Assembly (NCBI RefSeq): GCF_900112375.1
Contig: NZ_FOLS01000006.1
Span: 1-64,000, forward strand
Direction of reading: 5' to 3'
Length of the DNA stretch: 64,000 bases
Origin: Pseudomonas citronellolis
GTDB lineage: Bacteria > Pseudomonadota > Gammaproteobacteria > Pseudomonadales > Pseudomonadaceae
Positions 54,629 to 64,000 of the stretch are shown here, piece by piece. Within the stretch, counting starts at the first letter, position 1; each line of letters begins with the position of its first letter. The position numbers and the translations under genes were made by a program. Under the pieces are notes generated by a model. That model was given only the letters and a program-made list of their open reading frames with translations, had not been told where the DNA came from and did not search any database.

Positions 54629-55581
54629 TGCGCGGCGGCTCCCTGGGCGGGCGCCTGCGGCCGCACCGACATGGCGATGCGCTCGGCGGTCCCGGTGGGA
54701 ATCTCGCCGACAACGGTGACCATCATGCCGCCATCTTCGGTGTTGAGGCGTTTGGACACCACCGAGGTCGGACCCAGCTGGGTGCGCGCGTCGTCGATCC
54801 TGGCGCCGTGCAGCGGCTCGATGAAGATCGAGAAACGCGCCAGGCCATCGCCATAGTCCATGCTGACGACGCGGTCATCCGACACCGGACTGCGGCGCTC
54901 ATAGGTGTTGTTCAGGGTGAAACCCGGCGGCACCCATTCCGAGCGCCAGCTGCTGGCGACCGGGGCGTCCGGCTTGCCCGCCGGGACCGCCTGGCAGGCG
55001 TCGGAGGGCTGCAGGCCGTTGTCGTCCGGCGCCGCGGTACTGAACTGGGTGAACTGCAGGCGTTCGAGCGCCTGGCCCTTGTCGTTGAGCAGCAGCGACT
55101 TCAGCGGCAAGCCGGTTTCCTGGTCCAGGTGCAGCTCGAAGCCGTAGCGGTACTGGTCGCGGGGGATCAGCCCGATCACCGTGGCCGCGCGCCCGGCGAT
55201 GCGGGACTGGCCGACCACGCGGATGTCGTACCAGGAAGCGAGGTCGTCCGAGGCCAGCTTGCGCACCGGCCACAGCTGCCCGGCGCCCAGTTGCCCGGCC
55301 ATGCCGCCGGCGATGCACTGGGTCACGCCATCGCGCTTGACCACTTCCTGGCGCGGGCCGTCGAGCTGCAGCCAGTGCTCGCGCACCGAGCCGTCGGGCT
55401 CGACCAGACGCCAGACCTCATGGGTGGAGAAGATGCCGTTGCGCTCGTAGACGAAGGTGCCCTGGAAGCTTTGTCGCTGCTGGCCCTCGGTCAGTCGCTT
55501 GACCCACGCCTGAACATCGGCGGCCTGTACCGGCATTGCCAGCAGACCGCCCAGGAAGAACAACAGGAAGGTGGCGCGCAT
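54625..55581 (-). CDS. mucB: MucB/RseB, periplasmic regulator of MucA
   Basis: 318 residues from ATG 55581 (MRATFLLFFLGGLLAMPVQA signal), with AAGGAG upstream; P. aeruginosa MucB is similar in size. The large N-terminal domain (SFQGTFVYERNGIFSTHEVWRLVEPDGSVREHWL) is lipoprotein-fold, and the C-terminal domain ends with MSVRPQAPAQG. MucB binds MucA in the periplasm and shields it from AlgW cleavage until envelope lipids/LPS signal. It follows mucA by 19 nt. Confidence 0.96.
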   Translation of the reverse strand: MRATFLLFFLGGLLAMPVQAADVQAWVKRLTEGQQRQSFQGTFVYERNGIFSTHEVWRLVEPDGSVREHWLQLDGPRQEVVKRDGVTQCIAGGMAGQLGAGQLWPVRKLASDDLASWYDIRVVGQSRIAGRAATVIGLIPRDQYRYGFELHLDQETGLPLKSLLLNDKGQALERLQFTQFSTAAPDDNGLQPSDACQAVPAGKPDAPVASSWRSEWVPPGFTLNNTYERRSPVSDDRVVSMDYGDGLARFSIFIEPLHGARIDDARTQLGPTSVVSKRLNTEDGGMMVTVVGEIPTGTAERIAMSVRPQAPAQGAAAQ

Positions 55582-55600
55582 GACGCTCCTTAAAGGGGTT

Positions 55601-56188
55601 TCAGCGACTTTCCAGGCTGGCGGCTCGCGCGTAAGGCAGGGCGCTGTCGGCACCGTTCACCGCCGACTGCTGGGCATGCTGGCGGAGATATCCCGGAAGA
55701 CGCTGTTCGTGCCAGGTGGTGGGGCTGCCCGAGCCACCAGTGATGACCTGCGGTGCGTCCTCGTCCTGGTTGTAGCCGGCCAGTACCGCCGGGCCCTGCA
55801 CCTGCGGCAGAGTGATCTGCGGCGTGGCGCCTTGCTGGGCCAGGCTCGGAGCAACGCTATCATTCTGATGGTATAGACGAACACCCGCCAGCACGGCCAG
55901 TGTCACCGACGCGGCAACCGCCACGCGCCCGACGTTGCGCCACGGATTGCGCCGCGGCTGGGCCGGGGCGGCCTCCTCGGCCAGCGCAGCCGATACCGCC
56001 GCGGCGATATCCAGCTTGGGCAGCACCGGCTCGCGGTGCATCACCGACCGGGCCAGTTGATAGCGCGACCAGGTGGCACGCATTTCCGCGTCTTCACCGC
56101 AGGCTGCGAGTACCCGGCGCAGTTCGAGTTCGTCCGCTTCGTTATCCATCAGCGCGGACAGCGACTCCTGCAGGGCTTCACGACTCAT
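55601..56188 (-). CDS. mucA: MucA anti-sigma factor
   Basis: 195 residues, full length. Cytoplasmic sigma-binding domain (MSREALQESLSALMDNEADELELRRVLAAC), one transmembrane helix (VGRVAVAASVTLAVLAGVRLY), then a periplasmic tail. The AlgW cleavage site VLAGY is kept (Ala137-Gly138, equivalent to 136-137 in P. aeruginosa). No frameshift or premature stop like the mucoid mucA22 allele is present, so the locus reads as non-mucoid wild type. AGAGAGG precedes ATG 56188. Confidence 0.97.
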   Translation of the reverse strand: MSREALQESLSALMDNEADELELRRVLAACGEDAEMRATWSRYQLARSVMHREPVLPKLDIAAAVSAALAEEAAPAQPRRNPWRNVGRVAVAASVTLAVLAGVRLYHQNDSVAPSLAQQGATPQITLPQVQGPAVLAGYNQDEDAPQVITGGSGSPTTWHEQRLPGYLRQHAQQSAVNGADSALPYARAASLESR

Positions 56189-56218
56189 GGCGTACCTCTC
56201 TTGGCTGTTCCGCCGTAT

Positions 56219-56806
56219 TCAGGGCTGTTCATCATGCAGCAACGGCTGCAAGGCTTTGTCTATCGCTTCCCGCGCACGGAAGATCCGTGAGCGGACCGTA
56301 CCCACCGGGCATTGCATCACGGTGGCGATATCCTCGTAGCTCAATCCCTCGAATTCGCGCAGGGTCAATGCCGTGCGCAGGTCCTCTGGCAGTTGCTGGA
56401 TGGTGCGATGGACCGTTTCCTCGATCTCGTCCCGCAACATTGCCCGTTCCGGTGATTCGATGTCCTTCAGGGCGTGGTCGCCATCGAAGAACTCCGCATC
56501 CTCGGCTGTCACATCGCTGTCCGGAGGCCGCCGACCGCGCGCCACCAGGTGGTTCTTCGCGGTATTGATGGCGATCCGGTACAACCAGGTATAAAAGGCA
56601 CTGTCACCGCGGAAGTTGCCCAAGGCGCGATACGCCTTGATGAAAGCCTCCTGCGCAACGTCCTGGGCTTCCTGGGCGTCGTGCACGAACCGCACGATCA
56701 ACCCGAGGATCTTGTGCTGGTACTTCAGCACCAGCAGATCGAAAGCCCGTTTGTCTCCGCGCTGTACCCGTTCAACCAGTTGCTGATCCTGTTCCTGGGT
56801 TAGCAT
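56219..56806 (-). CDS. algU: ECF sigma factor AlgU (RpoE-type)
   Basis: 195 residues. Sigma region 2 (ILGLIVRFVHDAQEAQDVAQEAFIKAYRALGNF) and region 4 (LPEDLRTALTLREFEGLSYEDIATVMQCPVGTVRSRIFRAREAI). Directs transcription from GAACTT-N16-TCTGA promoters for alginate, envelope-stress and osmotic genes; held inactive by MucA. An AlgU-type promoter lies just upstream. It is first in the algU-mucABCD operon. Confidence 0.97.
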   Translation of the reverse strand: MLTQEQDQQLVERVQRGDKRAFDLLVLKYQHKILGLIVRFVHDAQEAQDVAQEAFIKAYRALGNFRGDSAFYTWLYRIAINTAKNHLVARGRRPPDSDVTAEDAEFFDGDHALKDIESPERAMLRDEIEETVHRTIQQLPEDLRTALTLREFEGLSYEDIATVMQCPVGTVRSRIFRAREAIDKALQPLLHDEQP

Positions 56807-56865
56807 GCATGCTCCTCAACAAGCCCGGAGGAGCTGCGAGCACCCAGCAGAATCGCTCTGCCAAG

Positions 56866-56892
56866 ATAGACTCGGATGTCTTGCAAAAGTTC
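56866..56892 (-). promoter_or_regulatory. AlgU-dependent autoregulatory promoter of algU
   Basis: Minus-strand GAACTT, 16 nt, TCTAT matches the sigma-22 consensus and the published algU P1 pattern. The 394-nt gap 56807-57200 also carries the nadB upstream region; no other gene is convincing there. Confidence 0.85.
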
Positions 56893-57200
56893 TCCCCTCC
56901 AAGCGTACGCCGCACAGTTTTTTTGTCGCTTCACCGCGACCCGGCCGGACCCATTGTCCAAGCCCTTGAAAATCCACTGCAATCGGCGAACAACCACAGC
57001 CTTCTCGCGCGTCGGGAACCCCGTTGCAAGAAGGTTTCGGACATTCACCGTTAGAACCAGAAAGACTGAAATAGTTCCACCTGCCGCCCCTGGCGCATGA
57101 ACGCCGGGGCTTGCGCCAGAAATACGGCGGCAGGCACAGGGCCGCTATTGTGCCGATCCCCCCTTCTATATACTAGGCCGCCACCAATCGGAATCCGGGC

Positions 57201-58805
<1,605 letters not shown>

Positions 58806-58878
58806 CCCGCCCCGCCCGCCACCGCGGGCGGCCTGCGCAACGGCCAACCGGCAGCCCCGACAGGAAAGCGAGACCGCC

Positions 58879-59661
58879 ATGAAACCGACCGACCGCCAGC
58901 GCGCCATCCTCGACCTCGTTCGCCACCGCGACACCAGCGTGGAAGAACTGGGCGCCGCCCTGGGCGTTTCGGAGGCCACCGTGCGCCGCGACCTCAGCCT
59001 GCTGGCCCAACAGCGGCGGCTGGTGCGGACCCACGGCGGCGCCACTGCGCTGATCGGCACCCACGAGCCGGAAGCCAGCCTGGAGCAGCGCAACGCCAGC
59101 CACCGCGAGGAAAAGATGGCCATCGCCCGGGCCGCGGCCGCGCACATCCGCGAGGGCGACAGCATCTTCCTCGACAGCGGCACCACCTGCGCGGCGCTGG
59201 CGGCACATCTGCATGCATTGCAGAACGTGCACGTCATCACCAACAACCTGCTGGCGCTCACCGCGCTGGCCAATGCCCCGGGCGTGCGGATCACCCTGAT
59301 CGGCGGCGACCTGCGCAGCACCGGCATGAGTACCTTCGGCCCGCTGGCGGAACTGTCGCTGAGCCGGCTGAGCTTCGACCGCGCCTTCCTCGGCGCCGAC
59401 GGCGTCGTCGCCGGGTTCGGCCTCTGCGAAGCCAGCGCCCAGCAGGCCTACCTCAAGGAATGCGTGATCAAGCGGGCGGCCGAAGTGTACATACTGGCCG
59501 ACGCCGAGAAGCTGGGCCGCGCGCGCCAGCAGCACTGGACGCCGCTGGAGCGGGAATGGCGCCTGATCACCTCGACGCCGGACGAGAGGACGCTCGAACC
59601 CTTCCGCCAGCTGCCCATGGCCACCGTCGAACTGGCGCCGGCCAGTTCCTCCGCCCGCTGA
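58879..59661 (+). CDS. DeoR-family transcriptional regulator
   Basis: 260 residues. DeoR helix-turn-helix RQRAILDLVRHRDTSVEELGAALGVSEATVRRDLSLLAQQRRLVRTHGGA, then the sugar-phosphate sensor domain with DSGTTCAALAAHL and a C-terminal DADGVVAGF...VYILADAEKLGRARQQ. AGGAAAG precedes ATG 58879. It lies just upstream of a permease/kinase/dehydrogenase cassette on the same strand and is its likely repressor; the effector is probably a phosphorylated four-carbon acid sugar. Confidence 0.92.
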   Translation: MKPTDRQRAILDLVRHRDTSVEELGAALGVSEATVRRDLSLLAQQRRLVRTHGGATALIGTHEPEASLEQRNASHREEKMAIARAAAAHIREGDSIFLDSGTTCAALAAHLHALQNVHVITNNLLALTALANAPGVRITLIGGDLRSTGMSTFGPLAELSLSRLSFDRAFLGADGVVAGFGLCEASAQQAYLKECVIKRAAEVYILADAEKLGRARQQHWTPLEREWRLITSTPDERTLEPFRQLPMATVELAPASSSAR

Positions 59662-59730
59662 AGCGCGCCCCTTCTCGCACCCGCCCAACCTCCAGCCACC
59701 TCCCTCCGCAGCCTGCCGGCCATCCCTTCT

Positions 59731-59829
59731 TGATCGAAATGCGCAAGCTCATGATTGACTTGCGCAAGCCTTGTCCTTTAAATCGCATCCTGATGATCGA
59801 CTCAATCAAATATATGAGCGATTCGATCA
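59731..59829. promoter_or_regulatory. Candidate DeoR operator region
   Basis: Repeated motifs in the 213-nt gap before the permease: GCGCAAG at 59741-59747 and 59762-59768 (21 nt apart), TGATCGA at 59731-59737 and 59794-59800, and its inverse TCGATCA at 59823-59829. The TGATCGA/TCGATCA pair forms a dyad around an A/T-rich core ATCAAATATATGAG. The repeats are spaced like DeoR-type operator sites. Confidence 0.5.
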
Positions 59830-59874
59830 AATCCCCCTACAACAAGTCGAACAAGAACGAACAGGTACCTGCCC

Positions 59875-60879
59875 ATGATCCAGATCCCGATCAAGCGCAC
59901 GATCGAGCGTATTCCCGGCGGCATGATGATCGTCCCGCTGCTGCTCGGTTCGCTGGTGGCCACCTTCGCGCCGGACACGCCGAAATTCTTCGGCTCCTTC
60001 ACCAACGCCCTGTTCACCGGCGCGCTGCCCATACTCGCGGTGTTCTACGTCTGCATGGGCGCGAGCATCAACGTCCGCACCACGCCCTACCTGCTGAAGA
60101 AAGGCGGCGCGCTGTTCGCGACCAAGGTCGGCACGGCGATGCTCCTCGGCATCCTGCTCGGCCAGTTCCTGGGGGAACAACCCATCTCGGCCGGGTTCTT
60201 CGCCGGCCTGTCCACGCTGGCCGTGGTGGCGGCGATGAACGACACCAACGGCGGCCTGTACATGGCGCTGATGGGCCAATACGGCCGCCCCGAGGACGTC
60301 GGCGCCTATTCGGTGATGTCCCTGGAGTCCGGCCCCTTCCTGACCATGCTCACCCTGGGCGTCGCCGGGCTCTCGGCGTTCCCCTGGCCGACCTTGCTGG
60401 GGGCGATACTGCCGCTGCTGCTGGGCATCCTCATCGGCAACCTCGACCGCGAAATGCGTGAATTCCTCGGCAAGGCGGTGCCGGTGCTGATCCCGTTCTT
60501 CGCCCTCGCCCTGGGCGCCAGCCTGGACCTGCACAAGGTCTGGCAGGCCGGCGTGCTCGGCCTTCTGATGGGCGTGGCGGTGGTGCTGCTGACCGGCATC
60601 CCGCTGTACTTCGCCGACCGCCTGACCGGTGGCACTGGCGTCGCCGGCGCCGCGGCGGCCACCACGGCGGGCAATGCCGCGGCCGTGCCGGCCCTGGTCG
60701 CCGCCGCCAACCCGGTCTACGCCCCGGCCGCCGCCAGCGCCACCATGCTCGTCGCCTCCTGCGTGGTGGTCACCGCCATCCTCACGCCTGTGCTGGTCTC
60801 CACCCTGGCCAAGCGCGTCAGGCAGCGGGCCGAAAGCGCCGGGCAGCGCACCGCGATGACGCCGGAGTCGCCCCGATGA
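59875..60879 (+). CDS. KdgT-family permease (2-keto-3-deoxygluconate transporter-like)
   Basis: 334 residues, about ten membrane helices. [30 protein letters not shown] and [22 protein letters not shown] match KdgT, a proton symporter for sugar acids. [19 protein letters not shown] and the C-terminal [21 protein letters not shown] are family signatures. It overlaps the kinase start by 4 nt (ATGA). In this cassette it probably imports a four-carbon acid sugar, not KDG itself; that is inference. Confidence 0.92.
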   Translation: MIQIPIKRTIERIPGGMMIVPLLLGSLVATFAPDTPKFFGSFTNALFTGALPILAVFYVCMGASINVRTTPYLLKKGGALFATKVGTAMLLGILLGQFLGEQPISAGFFAGLSTLAVVAAMNDTNGGLYMALMGQYGRPEDVGAYSVMSLESGPFLTMLTLGVAGLSAFPWPTLLGAILPLLLGILIGNLDREMREFLGKAVPVLIPFFALALGASLDLHKVWQAGVLGLLMGVAVVLLTGIPLYFADRLTGGTGVAGAAAATTAGNAAAVPALVAAANPVYAPAAASATMLVASCVVVTAILTPVLVSTLAKRVRQRAESAGQRTAMTPESPR

Positions 60880-62123
60880 ACATGCTGATCATCGCCGACG
60901 ACCTGTCCGGCGCGGCGGACTGTGCCGTGGGCTTCGCCAGCCGCGGCTGGCGAAGCCTGGTGATGCTCGACGCCCGGCCGACGCAGGCGCAGGTCGAGGT
61001 CATAGCCGTGGATACCGACAGCCGCCGCCTGGACGCCACACAGGCCGCGCAGCGCAGCGTCGCGGCCTTCCATGCCCTGGCCAGACCGGGCCAGCGGCTG
61101 TACAAGAAGATCGACTCGACCCTGCGCGGCAACTGGGCCGCGGAAGTCGCCGCGCTACATCCCCTGGCGGGCCTGGCGCTGGTCGCCCCCGCCTTTCCGG
61201 AAATGGGCCGCACGGTGCGCGACGGCCAGGTGCTGGTGCACGGCGCGCCGCTGGAAAGCACCGACACCTGGCGCCTGGAGCATGCCGATGCGCCGGCCGA
61301 CATGGCCAGGATGCTCGGCGCCGCCGGGCTGCGCGTCGAACACTGCGCTCTGGAACAACTGCGCCGGTCGGCGGGGCAAGTGGCCCGGATCATCCAGTCG
61401 GCCATGGAGCGCGGCGTCCAGGCCCTGATCTTCGACGCCGAGACGGCCGAAGACCTGCGCCTGCTGGCCCGGGAAACGGCGCAGCCGGAACTCCGGGCGT
61501 TCTGGGTCGGCTCCGGGGGCCTGGCAAGGCAGATAACCGAAGCGCCTGCGCCCTCCTCTTCGCAGACAATCCCCGCCGAGGTCGACCTTCTCCCATCGCA
61601 GCTGGCAACCGTAGTGCTGGCCGGCAGCCTTTCCGCCGTCGCCGACCGGCAATGCGAGGAACTCCAGCGGCGCAGCGACATCCGCCAGCTCAGCCTGCCG
61701 CCGGCCGTGCTGCGCCAGGGCAGCGAGCATGCCGACTGGCCGGACTGGCAGGCGCAGGTGGGCGCGCTGCTCGAACAAGGCCGCGACCTGCTGCTGAGCA
61801 TCGGTCGCGACGAACGCCCCGATCCTGCCGAAGGCGCCCTGCTTTCGGCCAACCTCGCCGCCCTGCTCAAGCCGCATTTCCATCAGGTCGGCGGCCTGGT
61901 CGCCACCGGCGGCGAAACCGCGCGGGCGATGCTCGGCGCGGTCGGCATCGACGGCCTGCAGCTGGTCGGCGAGATCGAGGCCGGCAGCGTCCTCAGCCAC
62001 CCCCTGACCCCAGCGGGCGGCCATCGCCCCGGCATCGTCACCAAGGCCGGCGCCTTCGGCAGCCCCGAAGCCCTCTATCGCGCGTGGCGCCACCTGCGCG
62101 ACGCGCAACAGTCCCCCTCCTGA
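60876..62123 (+). CDS. Four-carbon acid sugar kinase (DUF1537)
   Basis: 415 residues. N-terminal domain with [18 protein letters not shown] and [16 protein letters not shown] (sugar site), C-terminal nucleotide-binding domain with [25 protein letters not shown] and [15 protein letters not shown]. The DUF1537 family includes DtnK, DenK and OtnK, which phosphorylate D-threonate, D-erythronate or 2-oxo-tetronate. Pairing with a PdxA2-type dehydrogenase downstream points to D-threonate or D-erythronate, not the OtnC route. Exact substrate cannot be set from sequence. Confidence 0.92.
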   Translation: MNMLIIADDLSGAADCAVGFASRGWRSLVMLDARPTQAQVEVIAVDTDSRRLDATQAAQRSVAAFHALARPGQRLYKKIDSTLRGNWAAEVAALHPLAGLALVAPAFPEMGRTVRDGQVLVHGAPLESTDTWRLEHADAPADMARMLGAAGLRVEHCALEQLRRSAGQVARIIQSAMERGVQALIFDAETAEDLRLLARETAQPELRAFWVGSGGLARQITEAPAPSSSQTIPAEVDLLPSQLATVVLAGSLSAVADRQCEELQRRSDIRQLSLPPAVLRQGSEHADWPDWQAQVGALLEQGRDLLLSIGRDERPDPAEGALLSANLAALLKPHFHQVGGLVATGGETARAMLGAVGIDGLQLVGEIEAGSVLSHPLTPAGGHRPGIVTKAGAFGSPEALYRAWRHLRDAQQSPS

Positions 62124-62141
62124 ATTCAGAGTGTCCCAGCA

Positions 62142-63143
62142 ATGAACGACTATCTTCCCGTAATCGGCATCACCATGGGCGACGCGGCCGGCGTCGGGCC
62201 GGAGATCATCGTCAAGAGCCTGGCCAGCGCCGGGCTCCACCGATTCTGCCGCCCGCTGGTGATCGGCGATGCGCAGCGCCTGGAGAAGGCCGACCGGCTG
62301 CTCGGCGGGCTGGCCCGGGTGCGGCGCATCGAGGATGCCGACGACGCCCGCTTCGAGCCGGGCGTGATCGACTGCATCGACCTCGGGCTCATCCCCGACG
62401 ACCTGCCCTTCGGCGTGCTCTCCCCCGTGGCGGGTGATGCGGCCTACCAGTACATCGCCCGTGCGGTGGACCTGGCCAAGGCCGGGAAGATCGACGCCAT
62501 CTGCACCGCCCCGCTGAACAAGGAAGCCCTGCACGCCGGCGGCCACAAGTTTCCCGGCCATACCGAGCTGCTCGCCCACCTGACCAATGTCGACGAGGTC
62601 TCGATGATGCTGGTGGCCCCCAAGCTGCGCGTCATCCACGTCACTACCCACATCGGCATCATCGACGCCATACGCCGCATCGAGCCCGGCCTGGTGCAGC
62701 GCACCATCGAGCGCGGCCACGAGACCCTGGTGCGCTCCGGCATCCCGCAGCCGCGCATCGGCGTCTGCGGCATCAACCCGCACGCCGGCGAAAACGGTCT
62801 GTTCGGCTACGGCGAAGAGGAAGAGAAGATCATCCCCGCCGTCAGCCTGCTGCAGGCGCGGGGCCTGGACGTCACCGGCCCGCTGCCGGCCGACACCCTG
62901 TTCTACCGAGCCGGCCGCGGCGACTTCGATCTGGTGGTGGCCATGTACCACGACCAGGGACACGGCCCGGTGAAGGTCCTCGGGCTGGAAGCCGGGGTGA
63001 ACGTCACGGTCGGCCTGGATGTGGTGCGCACCTCGGTGGACCACGGGACCGCCTTCGACATCGCCGGCAAGGGCATCGCCGACGAACGCAGCCTACTGGA
63101 AGCGCTACGTCAGGGCGCGGAACTGGCGAACAGGCCGCGCTGA
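62142..63143 (+). CDS. pdxA2: PdxA2-type 4-phospho-threonate/erythronate dehydrogenase
   Basis: 333 residues with the PdxA fold: ITMGDAAGVGPEIIVKSL, CTAPLNKEALHAGGHKFPGHTELLAH, a metal-site GHGPVKVLG..., and YHDQGHGPVK. Acts after the DUF1537 kinase: oxidises the 4-phospho-acid sugar to a keto-acid that decarboxylates to dihydroxyacetone phosphate. It is not the vitamin-B6 PdxA by context. Starts 18 nt after the kinase and ends 2 nt from the convergent ygfX. Confidence 0.9.
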   Translation: MNDYLPVIGITMGDAAGVGPEIIVKSLASAGLHRFCRPLVIGDAQRLEKADRLLGGLARVRRIEDADDARFEPGVIDCIDLGLIPDDLPFGVLSPVAGDAAYQYIARAVDLAKAGKIDAICTAPLNKEALHAGGHKFPGHTELLAHLTNVDEVSMMLVAPKLRVIHVTTHIGIIDAIRRIEPGLVQRTIERGHETLVRSGIPQPRIGVCGINPHAGENGLFGYGEEEEKIIPAVSLLQARGLDVTGPLPADTLFYRAGRGDFDLVVAMYHDQGHGPVKVLGLEAGVNVTVGLDVVRTSVDHGTAFDIAGKGIADERSLLEALRQGAELANRPR

Positions 63144-63145
63144 AG

Positions 63146-63598
63146 CTACTGCGGCGCCGCCCAGCGGCCCCGGCTGAAGCGCAGCCTTACGCGCAGACGG
63201 CGGTGGGCCTGCGCCGCCAGGCTGTCGGCCGGCAGGCACAGGCCGCGGCTCAGGCGCTGGCCCGGCAGGCGGAAGCGCAGCACGATCAGCGCCGGCAGCG
63301 CGAGGCTGTCGGCGCGCAGTTGCACCGCCTGCCAGCCGTCGGCCGGGCTCCACAGCTGCCAGCCGTCAGCATCGTGGCGCAGGGCGCGGTAGGCGTGGCG
63401 GCTGCGCAGCAGGACCTGGCGCGGCAGCACCCACAGGGCATGGATCAGGCAGAGCAGCAGGCCGGCGGCCTGCCAGAAGGCGGGAATGGCGGCCAGATAC
63501 AGCGCCGCCACGGCGAGCGCCAGGCTCGCCAGGTAGGCCGCCAGCAGCCGATCGGACGGCCGCCAGTGGCACTCGAAGGGTTCACTTCGGTTGGACAC
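63146..63598 (-). CDS. YgfX/CptA-type membrane protein
   Basis: 150 residues. [28 protein letters not shown] and [19 protein letters not shown] form two helices; the C-terminal soluble half is Arg-rich ([14 protein letters not shown]). This is the YgfX family, which pairs with SdhE. It overlaps the sdhE end by 17 nt. E. coli YgfX/CptA was reported as a toxin acting on FtsZ/MreB with YgfY as antitoxin; that role is disputed. Confidence 0.88.
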   Translation of the reverse strand: MSNRSEPFECHWRPSDRLLAAYLASLALAVAALYLAAIPAFWQAAGLLLCLIHALWVLPRQVLLRSRHAYRALRHDADGWQLWSPADGWQAVQLRADSLALPALIVLRFRLPGQRLSRGLCLPADSLAAQAHRRLRVRLRFSRGRWAAPQ

Positions 63599-63836
63599 GG
63601 TCCAGGATCATGCGCACGATGTGGCGCAGGTCGGCGTCTTCCGGCTCGCCGCGCTGCATGAACCAGCCGAACATGTCCTGGTCCTCGCATTCCAGCAGCT
63701 TGCGGAAACGCGCCTGGTTCTCGGCGTCCAGGCCCGGGTAGACCTCCTGCACGAAGGGCACCAGCAGCACGTCCAGCTCCAGCATGCCGCGGCGGCTGTG
63801 CCAGAAGAGTCGTTTCAGTTCGGTTTCGTCGGTCAT
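63582..63836 (-). CDS. sdhE: FAD assembly factor SdhE
   Basis: 84 residues from ATG 63836 (GAGGA upstream). [54 protein letters not shown] carries the RGxxE motif (SRRGMLELD) that assists flavinylation of succinate dehydrogenase. It overlaps ygfX by 17 nt. In P. aeruginosa the pair lies beside nadB; here the DeoR/kinase cassette lies between. No further gene is seen in 63837-64000. Confidence 0.95.
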   Translation of the reverse strand: MTDETELKRLFWHSRRGMLELDVLLVPFVQEVYPGLDAENQARFRKLLECEDQDMFGWFMQRGEPEDADLRHIVRMILDRVQPK

Positions 63837-64000
63837 CTGCGGGTCCTCGGCGCTACATCGGAAACCCCACGGCGCGGCGCCAGCCGGATTCCGTGAAGCG
63901 AGCGGCATTATACGCATGCCCTCGCCCGCCGGCACCCGCTGACAAGTACAGGTCCCGGCTCTATCATGGGAAGCCTAACTTTCTTCCAGCGACCCGCAAT

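Noticed and set aside
55601-56188. Mucoid-type mucA mutation
   Set aside because: The reading frame is full length with the AlgW site intact; no frameshift.
56800-57048. 82-codon frame just upstream of algU
   Set aside because: Covers the conserved AlgU-dependent promoter; no homology recognised and no Shine-Dalgarno.
61155-63044. 629-codon minus-strand frame opposite the kinase and PdxA2 genes
   Set aside because: Antisense shadow across two well-supported genes.
63146-63836. Confirmed toxin-antitoxin pair ygfX/sdhE
   Set aside because: The gene order fits, but SdhE is well established as a flavinylation factor and the toxin role is disputed.

Overview
The window reads as a chromosomal segment of a high-GC Pseudomonas close to P. 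aeruginosa. The strongest evidence is a conserved core-gene block between about 43.3 and 58.8 kb: pdxJ-recO-era-rnc-(DUF4845)-lepB-lepA, then mucD-mucC-mucB-mucA-algU and nadB. sdhE/ygfX lie at the right edge and asrA/icp at 35.6-38.9 kb, all of which are near neighbours in P. aeruginosa. REP/REPIN-type intergenic repeats built on GTAGGAGCGAGCTTGCTCGC and its variants occur throughout, as is usual for the genus. I see no rRNA, tRNA, CRISPR array, insertion sequence or prophage.

Layout. (1) 0-9.6 kb, minus strand: a type I secretion island. In transcription order it holds a 416-residue RTX protein, a GT4 glycosyltransferase, an HlyB-type ABC exporter, an HlyD-type adaptor, a small two-helix membrane protein, and a large RTX protein that runs off the left edge. 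The last two genes are AT-richer than the rest. The same promoter-like element stands in front of both the first RTX gene and the glycosyltransferase-exporter operon. (2) 10-14.6 kb: an MHS-type transporter and a GMC dehydrogenase, with a divergent LysR regulator. (3) 15-18 kb: a P-loop kinase-like protein, ecotin and two tandem DUF533 proteins. (4) 18.2-26.7 kb: a LysR regulator and a polyamine-type ABC transporter operon flanked by two paralogous gamma-aminobutyraldehyde-type dehydrogenases. A near-identical operator lies before the regulator and before the first dehydrogenase. (5) 26.9-30.8 kb: an NTF2-like periplasmic protein, a zinc alcohol dehydrogenase, an Old Yellow Enzyme and a Fur-type DNA-binding fragment protein. 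(6) 31-33.7 kb: a three-gene PepSY cluster resembling fpvG-fpvH-fpvJ, with an AraC regulator. (7) 33.8-42.9 kb: a DUF815 ATPase, an AraC regulator, the Lon-type protease asrA, its neighbour icp, a YhhN protein, a solute-binding protein, a lipoprotein and cmoA-cmoB. (8) 43.3-58.8 kb: the core block, interrupted between lepA and mucD by a lone TonB-dependent receptor. (9) 58.9-63.1 kb: a DeoR regulator with a four-carbon acid sugar cassette (KdgT-family permease, DUF1537 kinase, PdxA2-type dehydrogenase), then ygfX and sdhE.

The core block couples envelope-stress control (AlgU held by MucA/MucB, with the periplasmic protease MucD) to export and translation functions (LepB, LepA, Era, RNase III). 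The accessory content sits in discrete cassettes between core genes, most of them bordered by repeat clusters. The most promising undescribed system is the RTX/glycosyltransferase/type I secretion island at the left end. Its co-regulated promoter elements, small overlapping membrane protein and substituted self-processing module are visible directly in the sequence; its biological role is inference.
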